From Lactobacillus kullabergensis (lineage in GTDB: Bacteria > Bacillota > Bacilli > Lactobacillales > Lactobacillaceae): a DNA stretch of 32,683 nucleotides. The stretch is taken from contig NZ_KQ033871.1 in assembly GCF_000967195.1 (NCBI RefSeq), forward strand, positions 1,453,920 to 1,486,602. The letters run 5' to 3'. Under the pieces are notes generated by a model that was given only the letters and a program-made list of their open reading frames with translations, was not told where the DNA came from and made no database searches. Made by a program: the position numbers and the translations under genes. Shown piece by piece: positions 19,284 through 26,988 of this stretch (position 1 is the first letter of the stretch; each line of letters starts with the position of its first letter).

Positions 19284-20765
19284 TTAACCTTTTTTATTTT
19301 TAATAACGAAGTTTTTGCCATTACCAGAACGGCGAGAATGTCCTCCACGATAATTGCCACGGCTACGGTTACGGTCACCGCGATAGCCCCCACGACTATT
19401 TCTGCCATGACTATAGCGACCGCGGCCACCACGACCATTACCCTTATACGGCAATGGTTTTTCAGAACTAATTTTGACTTCAACATTTGCAGAGTCTTTG
19501 GACAAATTCTTCAAAAAGGCAGATACCAAATCAACTGCTGAATAATTTTCTAATAATTCGTTGGCATCATCAGTATATTTAGATAGATCATCTTTCATTA
19601 TGTCTTCAATCTTAGATTTAGCCACTTTAAGTTGGCCCCTTAAAGCCTGATCATCAGATGGCGGACGCAAAGGGGTCATCTTTTTCTTGGTTAATTGCTC
19701 TATTGTGCGCATATAACCAATTTCATTTGGCGTAACAAAAGTGATGGAACTACCATTTTGACCAGCACGACCAGTACGACCAATGCGGTGAACATAAGAA
19801 TCAGGGTCTTGGGGGATATCGTAATTGTATACATGAGTTACACCGGAAATATCCAAACCACGGGCAGCAACATCTGTTGCCACTAAAATATCTAGTTTAC
19901 CAGCACGGAACCTCTTTAATACAGTAAGTCTCCGCGCCTGAGAGAGATCGCCATGAATCCCCGCGGCATTATATCCCCGTGCCTGAAGTCCCCTGGTAAC
20001 CTCGTCAACGCGCCGTTTAGTTCTAACAAATACCACTGCCAAATCGGGACTCTCAACATCAATCAAGCGGCACATAATGTCAAATTTTTCTGAATCCTTT
20101 GCCCGTACAAAGTACTGGTCGATTAAGTCGGCAGTTAATTCTTTAGTCTTAATGCGCACAATCTCTGGGTTATTCATGAACTTTTCACTAATGTTCAAAA
20201 TTGGCTTAGGCATTGTGGCACTAAATAATAAAGTTTGTTTACGATTTTTAACGTAACTCAAAATACTTTCAATGTCTTGGATGAAACCCATGTCTAACAT
20301 TTCATCAGCTTCATCTAAAACAATGGTATTAACATTTTCCAAATCAATCGTTTTACGTTTTAAATGATCAAGTAAACGTCCCGGTGTACCTACCAAAATT
20401 GCTGGTACATGATTTTTAAGAGAACGAATTTGACGACCAATATCAGCACCACCATAGACAACCTGTACCCGTGCATTCTCGTCACGACCAAGTCTGAAAA
20501 GCTCTTCTTGTGTTTGAATAGCTAGTTCACGAGTCGGTTCAATAATTAGTGCCTGAATTACTTTATTGTGCTTATCTAAATTTTGCAAGATCGGTAAAGC
20601 AAAAGCTGCCGTCTTACCGGTACCTGTTTGAGCCTGTCCAATTACATCTTTGCCAGCTAAAGCTAAAGGAATAGTTTGTTCCTGAATTGGCGTAGCTTCC
20701 TCAAAGCCTGAACGCTTAATTGCCTTTAACAGCTCATCTTTTAATCCTAATTCTGAAAATTTCAC
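19284..20765 (-). CDS. cshA: DEAD-box RNA helicase CshA
   Basis: 493 residues. It unwinds RNA and in Gram-positives associates with the RNA degradosome and ribosome assembly. Q motif around residues 3-28, motif I AQTGTGKT (45-52), DEAD (151-154), SAT (182-184) and HRIGRTGR near 325 are all intact. A basic Gly/Arg/Ser/Asn-rich tail (about 445-493) with repeated GG-R and RG-Y patterns is a typical non-specific RNA-binding extension. The start is GTG at 20765 with AAGGAG 6 bases upstream. It follows murF at 10 bases; murF-cshA-acpS-alr is a common lactobacillus order. Confidence 0.96.
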   Translation of the reverse strand: MKFSELGLKDELLKAIKRSGFEEATPIQEQTIPLALAGKDVIGQAQTGTGKTAAFALPILQNLDKHNKVIQALIIEPTRELAIQTQEELFRLGRDENARVQVVYGGADIGRQIRSLKNHVPAILVGTPGRLLDHLKRKTIDLENVNTIVLDEADEMLDMGFIQDIESILSYVKNRKQTLLFSATMPKPILNISEKFMNNPEIVRIKTKELTADLIDQYFVRAKDSEKFDIMCRLIDVESPDLAVVFVRTKRRVDEVTRGLQARGYNAAGIHGDLSQARRLTVLKRFRAGKLDILVATDVAARGLDISGVTHVYNYDIPQDPDSYVHRIGRTGRAGQNGSSITFVTPNEIGYMRTIEQLTKKKMTPLRPPSDDQALRGQLKVAKSKIEDIMKDDLSKYTDDANELLENYSAVDLVSAFLKNLSKDSANVEVKISSEKPLPYKGNGRGGRGRYSHGRNSRGGYRGDRNRSRGNYRGGHSRRSGNGKNFVIKNKKG

Positions 20766-20775
20766 AAAATTCTCC

Positions 20776-22143
20776 TTATCTAAGCCGTTCTACTACTTTT
20801 TCCAGGTGCATCCCATGCGAACCCTTCAAAACCACAATATCGTTCGGCTTAATATCATTTTTTAAATCTGCAATCAATCGTTGCATCTGATCTTGTGGGT
20901 AATAATGCAAGTTTTTAGGCTGATAACTTTCCTTAAGCGCAGCTGCCAAATGCGCCATCTCTGTACCAAATAAATAAACTTCATTAATTACCTGAGGGTC
21001 GAGACAATCCGCCAGACCAGCATGAAGAGCAGCTGATCTGTTTCCTAATTCTAACATATCACCCAGAACAGCGATTCGCCGACTACCTGCAGGAACCTGA
21101 ATCTGACCAAAACTGGTTATCACAGCACGGACGGCAGTAGGATTAGAGTTATAAACATCGCTCATGATGTCTTCTCCAACATCACCTTTTTCCCATTCCA
21201 TTCTGTCAGCCGTTGGAGTAAATTTTTCCAAAGCTGTAGCGATTTCTTCATCACTTTCACCAAAGTGCCTGCCGACACAAAGAGCAGAAAGCGCGTTAGA
21301 AACGTTGTGTTTGCCAATCATGGGAATAGTAAATTTATGATCAGAGTTATTAATCGTAAATGTAGCATGATGTTTGTAGCTGCGATAGCCCGTTGCATAA
21401 ACTGTATCATTTTTTGCAAAACCAAATGTAACTTTTGCCTGTGTTATTTTATTAGCTCTTTCACGCAGAAGTGGTTCATCACCATTATATATTAGTTCGC
21501 CATCTTCACGTAAAAAATCGGTAATTTCCATTTTGGCATCGGCAATTCCCGCACGTGAACCTAAAAATTCAATGTGCGCTTCGCCAATCATAGTGATAAC
21601 TGTAACGTCTGGATGAGTCAATTCACTCAGTTTATGTAATTGTCCCGCATGATCCATACCCATTTCTAAAACCAAGATTTCTGTATTTGGTTTCATGTCT
21701 AAAATAGTCATGGGCACGCCAATTTCATTATTGAAGTTAGCATCAGTTTTATGAACATTAAATCTCTTCGCTAAAACTGCTGCTGTCATATCTTTAGTAG
21801 TGGTTTTACCATTTGATCCGGTAATACCCACAACAGTAGGGTTAACCTTATTTAAGTAGTACTGAGCCAGTTCCTGCATACTAGTTAACGGATCATCAAC
21901 TTCTAAAACTGCAATACTATCAGGTTTATTAGGATGATCCTTTTGCCACAATGTAGCACTTGCTCCGTTGCTAATTGCACTATTGATAAAATCATGACCA
22001 TCTCTATCGCCTTTTAGTGGTACAAATAAGCCGCCTGCAGCGATTTTTCTAGAATCGAAGGCAACAGAAGTAATAACGGTCTGATCATTGCCTTCACACT
22101 TTGAATTTATTGCTTTGGCTATTTCTGCCAGTTGCATTTTCAT
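20776..22143 (-). CDS. murF: UDP-MurNAc-tripeptide--D-alanyl-D-alanine ligase
   Basis: 455 residues. It adds D-Ala-D-Ala to the UDP-MurNAc-tripeptide, the last cytoplasmic step of the peptidoglycan precursor. N-terminal substrate domain (FDSRKIAAGGLFVPLKGDRDGHD), ATP loop GITGSNGKTTT (106-116), central Mur ligase domain with NENEIGVPMT-like and LEMGMDHAG segments, and a C-terminal domain (DVYNSNPTAVRAVI, LGDMLELG). The ATG at 22143 has GGAGA 7 bases upstream; a second ATG two codons in is possible. It has its own promoter and heads the murF-cshA run. Confidence 0.97.
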   Translation of the reverse strand: MKMQLAEIAKAINSKCEGNDQTVITSVAFDSRKIAAGGLFVPLKGDRDGHDFINSAISNGASATLWQKDHPNKPDSIAVLEVDDPLTSMQELAQYYLNKVNPTVVGITGSNGKTTTKDMTAAVLAKRFNVHKTDANFNNEIGVPMTILDMKPNTEILVLEMGMDHAGQLHKLSELTHPDVTVITMIGEAHIEFLGSRAGIADAKMEITDFLREDGELIYNGDEPLLRERANKITQAKVTFGFAKNDTVYATGYRSYKHHATFTINNSDHKFTIPMIGKHNVSNALSALCVGRHFGESDEEIATALEKFTPTADRMEWEKGDVGEDIMSDVYNSNPTAVRAVITSFGQIQVPAGSRRIAVLGDMLELGNRSAALHAGLADCLDPQVINEVYLFGTEMAHLAAALKESYQPKNLHYYPQDQMQRLIADLKNDIKPNDIVVLKGSHGMHLEKVVERLR

Positions 22144-22186
22144 CTTTTTATCTCCTAGCCGAAAAGAGTTTTTTGCTAAAGTAATA

Positions 22187-22216
22187 ATTATACTCCTAAT
22201 TTAGGTAGTATAACAA
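22187..22216 (-). promoter_or_regulatory. murF promoter with dyad in the spacer
   Basis: Minus strand TTGTTA (22211-22216), 18-bp spacer, TATAAT (22187-22192). The spacer contains CCTAA-A-TTAGG, with flanking TACT/AGTA also complementary (one bulged base), a possible repressor operator. Confidence 0.6.
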
Positions 22217-22229
22217 TTGTGCTTTACAT

Positions 22230-22254
22230 AAAAAAGCAGCCCCAATGGGACTGC
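22230..22254 (-). terminator. Terminator of rpmE2
   Basis: Minus strand GCAGTCCC-ATT-GGGGCTGC (one G-T pair) followed by T6. It lies 20 bases after the rpmE2 stop. Confidence 0.85.
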
Positions 22255-22274
22255 CTTCCACCAGATTGAAGATA

Positions 22275-22523
22275 TTACTTGTTGTTCATGCCATACTTCT
22301 TGTTGAACTTTTCGATTCGACCATCGGCCTGAGCAAACTTTTGCTTGCCAGTGTAAAATGGGTGAGAATCTGAAGTGATTTCAACACGAACTAGTGGGTA
22401 AGTTTTACCTTCATAATCCACTGTTTCTTTTGGCTTCAATGTTGAACCAGCAACAAATTTAGCACCAGTTGCTGAATCCATAAAGACTACTTGTTGGTAA
22501 TCTGGATGAATATCTTGTTTCAT
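22275..22523 (-). CDS. rpmE2: 50S ribosomal protein L31, type B
   Basis: 82 residues. [20 protein letters not shown] and the C-terminal [11 protein letters not shown] are typical. The zinc-binding Cys residues of type A L31 are absent, which defines the zinc-independent type B form. It sits at the inter-subunit bridge of the 70S ribosome. The ATG has AAGGAG upstream. It is monocistronic, with its own promoter, a short structured leader and a terminator. Confidence 0.98.
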   Translation of the reverse strand: MKQDIHPDYQQVVFMDSATGAKFVAGSTLKPKETVDYEGKTYPLVRVEITSDSHPFYTGKQKFAQADGRIEKFNKKYGMNNK

Positions 22524-22585
22524 ATTTATTACTCCTTTGCCATGACTCCTATTTCAAGTCATAGATTAATCGATTAACGTTTACT

Positions 22586-22614
22586 ACCTTATCATCTTTA
22601 AAGGCAAAATTCAA
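22586..22614 (-). promoter_or_regulatory. rpmE2 promoter
   Basis: Minus strand TTGAAT (22609-22614), 17-bp spacer, TAAGGT (22586-22591) with a TGn extension (TGA). The transcript would have a leader of about 55 nt. Confidence 0.65.
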
Positions 22615-22638
22615 GACTTATTTATTATAGCAGCTGCA

Positions 22639-23484
22639 TCAATTTAAAACAATGTCGCTCGGCTTAACTTCTTTGCCAAAGTATGGTTTTAATTCCTTAT
22701 TATAATCAGCAATAAAGAATTTTTTATTTGCTAATTTAGTAATTTCTTTATTCGTCCAATTTAAAAGTGACTTATTGCCCTTTTTGACCGCAGGAGAAAT
22801 GAATTGATTAGGTCCGATGTTCTTAATTCCAACAGTGTAATTAGGATTCTTCTTTACCCAAGCATAAAGATATGAATTGTCATCTGCTAAAGCAGCAGCG
22901 CGTTTATTTTTAAAAGCATTAAACTGCTGCGTTTTGGAATCAAATTTCAGTAAATCAACCCCATCCTTTTTGGTAAAGTAATTTTCTGCTGTTGTACTCT
23001 TGTTGACAATCAAGTTTTTACCCTTTAGTTGAGAAGCGCTTGTAATTGGTGCATTCTTAGGAGAAATAACTCCAACTGATACCTTCATGTATGGCTTGGC
23101 AAAGTCAACAACTTGTTTACGCTCAGGTGTTTCAGTAAAGTTAGCTAAAACGATATCAGCTTTATTTGAATTAAGAGTATCTACGCGATTATTCGCATTA
23201 ACTTGGATAAATTTCACCTTAACACCCAAATCCTTAGCCATTTGCCGTGCAAGACGAACATCATAACCAAGACGGTTACCATGATCATCAACCCAACCAT
23301 AAGGAGGCAAATCACCAAACACGGCAACTCGCAAAACGCCACGCTTTTTAATCGCAGTCACGCTGCTTTCATTGGCATTACTGCTATTATTTTTTGATGA
23401 CTTGATACCAAAAAATGCGGCAACTGCAATAATTAAAACTACTAAAACACCAATAATAATATTTCTGCTTTTATTTTTCTTCAT
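22639..23484 (-). CDS. Amino-acid ABC transporter substrate-binding protein (CjaA-like, probably cysteine)
   Basis: 281 residues, bacterial extracellular solute-binding family 3. RGVLRVAVFGDLPPYGWVDD, DIVLANFTETPERKQVVDFA and PYMKVSVGVISPKN closely follow the cysteine-binding CjaA group, so cysteine or cystine is the likely ligand. An N-terminal hydrophobic segment (about 9-26) follows a Lys-rich start. There is no lipobox Cys, and no Cys at all in the protein, so it is likely held by an uncleaved membrane anchor rather than a lipid. It is last in the importer operon, 11 bases after the ATPase gene. Confidence 0.9.
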   Translation of the reverse strand: MKKNKSRNIIIGVLVVLIIAVAAFFGIKSSKNNSSNANESSVTAIKKRGVLRVAVFGDLPPYGWVDDHGNRLGYDVRLARQMAKDLGVKVKFIQVNANNRVDTLNSNKADIVLANFTETPERKQVVDFAKPYMKVSVGVISPKNAPITSASQLKGKNLIVNKSTTAENYFTKKDGVDLLKFDSKTQQFNAFKNKRAAALADDNSYLYAWVKKNPNYTVGIKNIGPNQFISPAVKKGNKSLLNWTNKEITKLANKKFFIADYNKELKPYFGKEVKPSDIVLN

Positions 23485-23494
23485 TATTTACTCC

Positions 23495-24235
23495 TTAAAA
23501 GTCCATACTAGTCAAGAAATCACGAGCACGATCTGTTTGGGGATGTTCAAAAAACTCTTTACCAGGTGTATTTTCCAAAATTTTGCCCTCTTCTAGAAAT
23601 AAAACCTGATCTGCTATTTGGCGTGCAAAGTTCATTTCGTGGGTTACGATAATCATTGTCATGTGATCAACATGTGATAAATCAGTCATAATCTGTAAAA
23701 CACCTCGAACCATTTCTGGATCAAGAGAAGCGGTAACCTCATCAAACAGCATTACTTCGGGGTGCATGGCCAACGCTCTGACGATAGCAATTCTTTGTTT
23801 TTGTCCACCAGACAATTCTCGAGGATAAGTATCAACGTATTTTCCCAATCCTACTCGTTTTAACAGCTGCAGAGCCTCTTTTTTGACTTCTTCTTCAGGT
23901 CTTTTTTGCACTTTTACCGGTGCCAGCAAAATGTTTTCAAGAACGGTAAAGTTAGGGAACAAATCATAACTTTGAAAAACCATGCCAATTTTTTGACGTA
24001 AAGCCTGCCAATTTTTAGCATCGGTTTCAATCTTTTGTCCTTTAAAATAGAGCGAGCCACTTTTAAAATCTTCCAAGCCGTTTAAGCACCTAATTAAAGT
24101 ACTTTTACCAGAACCGGAAGGACCTAATAATGTCAAAACTTCACCTTGATGCAGAGTAAAACTAATATCATGTAAAGCTTGCCAATCACCATAAAACTTG
24201 TTTAGATGTTCAACGCGTAAAACTTCTTTTGTCAT
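23495..24235 (-). CDS. Amino-acid ABC transporter ATP-binding protein
   Basis: 246 residues. It is the cytoplasmic ATPase of a polar amino-acid importer. Walker A GPSGSGKS (38-45), Q-loop MVFQSYDLFPNFTVLEN, signature LSGGQKQR (141-148), Walker B VMLFDE (161-166) and H-loop IIVTHEM are all present; the Q-loop and signature match the GlnQ/HisP type. It starts 5 bases after the second permease stop. Third gene of permease-permease-ATPase-binding protein. Confidence 0.96.
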   Translation of the reverse strand: MTKEVLRVEHLNKFYGDWQALHDISFTLHQGEVLTLLGPSGSGKSTLIRCLNGLEDFKSGSLYFKGQKIETDAKNWQALRQKIGMVFQSYDLFPNFTVLENILLAPVKVQKRPEEEVKKEALQLLKRVGLGKYVDTYPRELSGGQKQRIAIVRALAMHPEVMLFDEVTASLDPEMVRGVLQIMTDLSHVDHMTMIIVTHEMNFARQIADQVLFLEEGKILENTPGKEFFEHPQTDRARDFLTSMDF

Positions 24236-24240
24236 TTATC

Positions 24241-24918
24241 TCACCTGTCCTGCTTTGCTGCTAGCCGTTTAGACCATACTGATAACGGATAATCTATTAT
24301 GAAATATAAAAAGAAAATCAGACCGTAAATCCAAAATACAGCTGTCGGATATTTTTGATTATTAGCTTCAATAATCTGTTGTCCAATCGCGATGACATCC
24401 ATAATGCTGATCATCATTAATAAAGAGGTAGTCTTAATTACTCTTGTAGCCAGATTAATAGTTGCTGGTAACTCCAGCTGCACGGCTTGGGGCAATAAAA
24501 CGTAACGAAAAAGCTGCACTTTGCTTAAGCCCAAAGCCAAGCCTGATTCTTTTTGAGCAATAGGAACTGATTCTATTGCTCCACGAACGATATCACTAAA
24601 CTCAGCAGCAACCCATAGGGCAAAGGCCAAAACTGCCATCCAACTGGCAGGCCAATTGATGTGAAAACTGCGCGGTAAAATATAGTAGAACAAAAATAAT
24701 AGTACGATGGTGGGAACTATCCTGAAAAATTCCAGATATAGCCGCAAAATAAACCGAATTATTTTATTGGGTAAGGTGCGCAATACGCCTAGGAATGTAC
24801 CTAAAACAAGACCAATAACCAAACTAACACCTGCAATCCAAACAGAAGTCCACAAGCCTTGTAAAATTCTGCTAAAGTTATTGCCGCTAAAGAAAACATT
24901 AATCGCCGAATGTGCCAT
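24241..24918 (-). CDS. Amino-acid ABC transporter permease (second subunit)
   Basis: 225 residues with about five membrane helices (around 15-45, 55-85, 88-110, 165-185, 195-220). The EAA-type cytoplasmic loop reads AQKESGLALGLSKVQLFRYV, where it docks on the ATPase. HisMQ/GlnP type. Its ATG lies 20 bases inside the end of the first permease gene, implying coupled translation and a heterodimeric channel. Confidence 0.94.
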   Translation of the reverse strand: MAHSAINVFFSGNNFSRILQGLWTSVWIAGVSLVIGLVLGTFLGVLRTLPNKIIRFILRLYLEFFRIVPTIVLLFLFYYILPRSFHINWPASWMAVLAFALWVAAEFSDIVRGAIESVPIAQKESGLALGLSKVQLFRYVLLPQAVQLELPATINLATRVIKTTSLLMMISIMDVIAIGQQIIEANNQKYPTAVFWIYGLIFFLYFIIDYPLSVWSKRLAAKQDR

Positions 24919-25558
24919 AGCGTACCTTCCTTTCTAAATAAGTTAACAGTAAAATAATTGGAATTAAAATAATTGCGTAGGCAATCACCAAAATTAGCAG
25001 ATACTCATTTGTCCGGTAATACATTCCAATTAGGTCTAGAGCTGTATTAGTTAATTCAGGAATAGCAATTACTGAAAAAATGGAAGTCTCTTTAATCAGG
25101 AATATAATGTTTGCTGTTAAGGCAGGCATACTTAGCGCAAAGCCTTGCGGAAAGACAACATAACGGGCCAATTGCAGATTATTCATCCCTAAAGCTTTAC
25201 CATCATCAATCTGAGTGGCACTGACCCCGGCAAAACCTCCTGTAAAACCTTCAGCCATATATGCTCCACCAAGAAATACCAGACCAATAATTCCGCAAGT
25301 TTGGGCTGACATTTTTAGTCCAATAACTGGAAAAGCATAGTATAGGAAAAACAATTGAATTAATAAAGGTGTATTTCTTGCTAACTCTACATAAGCTGTT
25401 ATTAGTTGACTCAAAATTGGTACTTTAAAATATTGGATTAAACTGCAGAAAACTCCCACTACAATAGAAAAAATTATGCCAACAGCAGACAACCAGATAG
25501 TCAGTTGAAAAGCTTTTGCAAAAATAGGCAAACTTTGATTAATAATTTGCCAGCTCAT
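24899..25558 (-). CDS. Amino-acid ABC transporter permease (first subunit)
   Basis: 219 residues, HisMQ/GlnP type, with membrane helices near 15-40, 55-75, 80-105 and 180-205. LARNTPLLIQLFFLYYAFP is the usual second-helix motif, and the docking loop reads ATQIDDGKALGMNNLQLARYV. The frame is open 15 codons further, but GGGGGAGG lies 6 bases before the ATG at 25558, so that is the start (MSWQIINQ). It is first in the importer operon, downstream of a structured leader with a terminator. Confidence 0.94.
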   Translation of the reverse strand: MSWQIINQSLPIFAKAFQLTIWLSAVGIIFSIVVGVFCSLIQYFKVPILSQLITAYVELARNTPLLIQLFFLYYAFPVIGLKMSAQTCGIIGLVFLGGAYMAEGFTGGFAGVSATQIDDGKALGMNNLQLARYVVFPQGFALSMPALTANIIFLIKETSIFSVIAIPELTNTALDLIGMYYRTNEYLLILVIAYAIILIPIILLLTYLERKVRYGTFGD

Positions 25559-25624
25559 TTTTAACCTCCCCCTGCAGTACTTAAATGGACTCAGAAGTCT
25601 CATTATTTGTCACAGTAGTTCTAA

Positions 25625-25663
25625 CAAAACAAAAGGCCTGCGGATACTTTATTCGCAGGTCCT
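25625..25663 (-). terminator. Leader terminator upstream of the importer genes
   Basis: Nine base pairs with one bulged A (AGGaCCTGCG / CGCAGGCCT, loop about 11 nt), followed by TTTTGTTTTG. It lies inside the leader, about 65 bases before the first permease ATG, so it acts as an attenuator. Confidence 0.7.
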
Positions 25664-25696
25664 AAATACTTATTGTTTTAAATTTGAGTGCGAATA

Positions 25697-25768
25697 CTAA
25701 AAGAAACAATTATTTTGCAAATGATCTAATGAAATACATTTCTTTTCCAGTCTTTGCATTTGTTTCAT
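25697..25768 (-). CDS. Candidate 23-residue leader peptide with two Cys codons
   Basis: ATG at 25768, stop TAG at 25697-25699. The peptide begins MKQMQRLEKKCISLD and ends NNCFF, with Cys (TGT) at codons 11 and 21. A partial binding site AAAGAAG lies 8 bases upstream. The stop codon directly abuts the antiterminator strand at 25689-25696, so a ribosome at the stop would cover that strand and favour the terminator. A ribosome held earlier at a Cys codon would leave more of it free. The importer downstream looks like a cysteine importer. Two other short frames overlap this one, so it may not be translated. Confidence 0.35.
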   Translation of the reverse strand: MKQMQRLEKKCISLDHLQNNCFF

Positions 25769-25807
25769 TAACTGCACTTCTTTCTAAAACATCTATCAGT
25801 GCTTCTT

Positions 25808-25836
25808 ATGCTATGCTTTTACTTACTTTTTGTCAA
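25808..25836 (-). promoter_or_regulatory. Promoter of the amino-acid importer operon
   Basis: Minus strand perfect TTGACA (25831-25836), exact 17-bp spacer, TAGCAT (25808-25813). The start would be near 25800, giving a leader of about 240 nt. Confidence 0.75.
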
Positions 25837-25877
25837 TAACTTTGCTTAATATTACTCTCATTTTCTATCTTTGGGCT

Positions 25878-25907
25878 AATAAAAAACGCGCTTGATTAAG
25901 CGCGTTT
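25878..25907 (-). terminator. Terminator of the L-2-hydroxyacid dehydrogenase gene
   Basis: Perfect 10-bp stem AAACGCGCTT/AAGCGCGTTT, 4-nt loop, followed on minus by a T-run. It lies 20 bases after the dehydrogenase stop and separates it from the importer leader. Confidence 0.9.
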
Positions 25908-25927
25908 GGTCTATTTATTTAATCTTC

Positions 25928-26836
25928 TTAAGACTGTGACTTTTCTTTAATTGCTGCAGCAGATTTTTCCAACAATTTTTCTTCAGCTGGAGTTAGCTGT
26001 AAATTAATTTTGTGAACTATGCCATTTCGACCAACAATTGCAGGATAAGACATGTAAGTACCATACTTTTCTTGGTAACTTGATACTGGTAATTCTGTCC
26101 GTGAATCTGTTAAAACGGCCCGCACTATTCTCACCGCAGCAGCCGAAACCCCATAATTAGTGTAATGCTTGCCCATAAACACATTTTGACCACCAAATTT
26201 GATTTCATCTTCTAAGTCACTTGGCTGCCATGATTCATTTTTAGCCAATTCAGTTAATGGCTGTTCAAATACTTTTACTGTTGACCAGGCTGTAAACTGA
26301 GTATCGCCATGTTCACCCAATGCAAAACCACTCACAGAACGAGGATCAACATTAAACTTTTTAGCAACAACTTTTTTCATTCTTGCTGTATCAAGTAAAG
26401 TACCAGTGCCCAAAACATGTTCTTTGGGTAAACCAGTTAATTGCTGATAAAGACTGGTTATTGCATCTACTGGGTTGGAAATAACAATCAGAATACCGTT
26501 AAAACCACTATTTTTGATAGATTCTGTAATCGGGCTTAATTGCTTTTTATTATATTCAAGTTCTTGGAACCGATCACCCTTTGTTTCTAATGATATTTTC
26601 CCTAATGTACTAATGACAATGTCAGCGTCTTTTAGTGCATCATAATCATTAACAATGATGTTGGTATGATATGGCAAATTGGCCATTGCATCTTCAAAGT
26701 CAATTGCATCAGCGTTAACCTTGCCCTCATTAACATCAATCATTACTAAGTCATCTGCTAAATCTGAAATAATTAATTCATGTGCAACCGTACAGCCAAC
26801 ATGACCATCACCGATAATACCTATTTTTGTTGTCAT
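25928..26836 (-). CDS. L-2-hydroxyisocaproate dehydrogenase-type L-2-hydroxyacid dehydrogenase
   Basis: 302 residues, lactate/malate dehydrogenase fold. NAD loop GDGHVG (9-14), catalytic His176 in GEHGDTQF, Asp150/Arg152 in LDTARM. The stretch STLGKISLETKGDRF replaces the TAGxxxxPGETR of true lactate dehydrogenases and follows the pattern of L-HicDH from lactic acid bacteria. That enzyme reduces branched and aromatic 2-keto acids from amino-acid catabolism with NADH. ATG at 26836 with AAAGG upstream. Monocistronic with its own terminator. L-lactate activity cannot be excluded. Confidence 0.9.
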   Translation of the reverse strand: MTTKIGIIGDGHVGCTVAHELIISDLADDLVMIDVNEGKVNADAIDFEDAMANLPYHTNIIVNDYDALKDADIVISTLGKISLETKGDRFQELEYNKKQLSPITESIKNSGFNGILIVISNPVDAITSLYQQLTGLPKEHVLGTGTLLDTARMKKVVAKKFNVDPRSVSGFALGEHGDTQFTAWSTVKVFEQPLTELAKNESWQPSDLEDEIKFGGQNVFMGKHYTNYGVSAAAVRIVRAVLTDSRTELPVSSYQEKYGTYMSYPAIVGRNGIVHKINLQLTPAEEKLLEKSAAAIKEKSQS

Positions 26837-26898
26837 AATTAAGTGCCTTTCTTTTTAAAACTGTTGAAACATCTCAGCAAACTCTCAATTACTCTTTT

Positions 26899-26904
26899 AT
26901 TATA
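26899..26904 (-). promoter_or_regulatory. Candidate -10 of the hydroxyacid dehydrogenase gene
   Basis: Minus strand TATAAT, 62 bases before the ATG; no convincing -35 is visible. TATACTAAA occurs here and again about 35 bases further upstream. Confidence 0.35.
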
Positions 26905-26988
26905 CTAAAGATAGGGTTTAAAAAGATGTTTTCGCTATACTAAATAAAGCAATCTTAATTTCTGAAACTAAAATTAAAAATCAGGTCG

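Larger units (their letters stand above)
25620..25800 (-). promoter_or_regulatory. Structured attenuator leader of the amino-acid importer operon
   Basis: Read on minus from a start near 25800. A long hairpin has helices GAAACAA/TTGTTTC (25760-25766 with 25703-25709), TGCAAA/TTTGCA (25753-25758 with 25716-25721) and GAAAT/ATTTC (25731-25742). Next comes TATTCGCA (25689-25696), which can pair perfectly with TGCGAATA (25650-25657). That second strand overlaps the 5' arm of the terminator AGG-A-CCTGCG / CGCAGGCCT (25634-25663), whose U-run is TTTTGTTTTG. The 8-bp helix and the terminator cannot both form, so this reads as an antiterminator/terminator switch. No T-box consensus is present. Confidence 0.6.

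Noticed and set aside
19281..19541. Plus-strand frame rich in Thr, Ile and Ala opposite the cshA tail.
   Set aside because: It is the antisense shadow of the repetitive Gly/Arg codons of cshA and has no ribosome binding site.
25604..25800. T-box, SAM or lysine riboswitch in the importer leader.
   Set aside because: The T-box AGGGTGGnACCGCG consensus and the core motifs of the other riboswitches are not present; only AGGACC faintly recalls the T-box.
26955..26977. TTAATTT/AAATTAA hairpin after ribokinase as a terminator.
   Set aside because: Stem is all A-T and no T-run follows on the minus strand.
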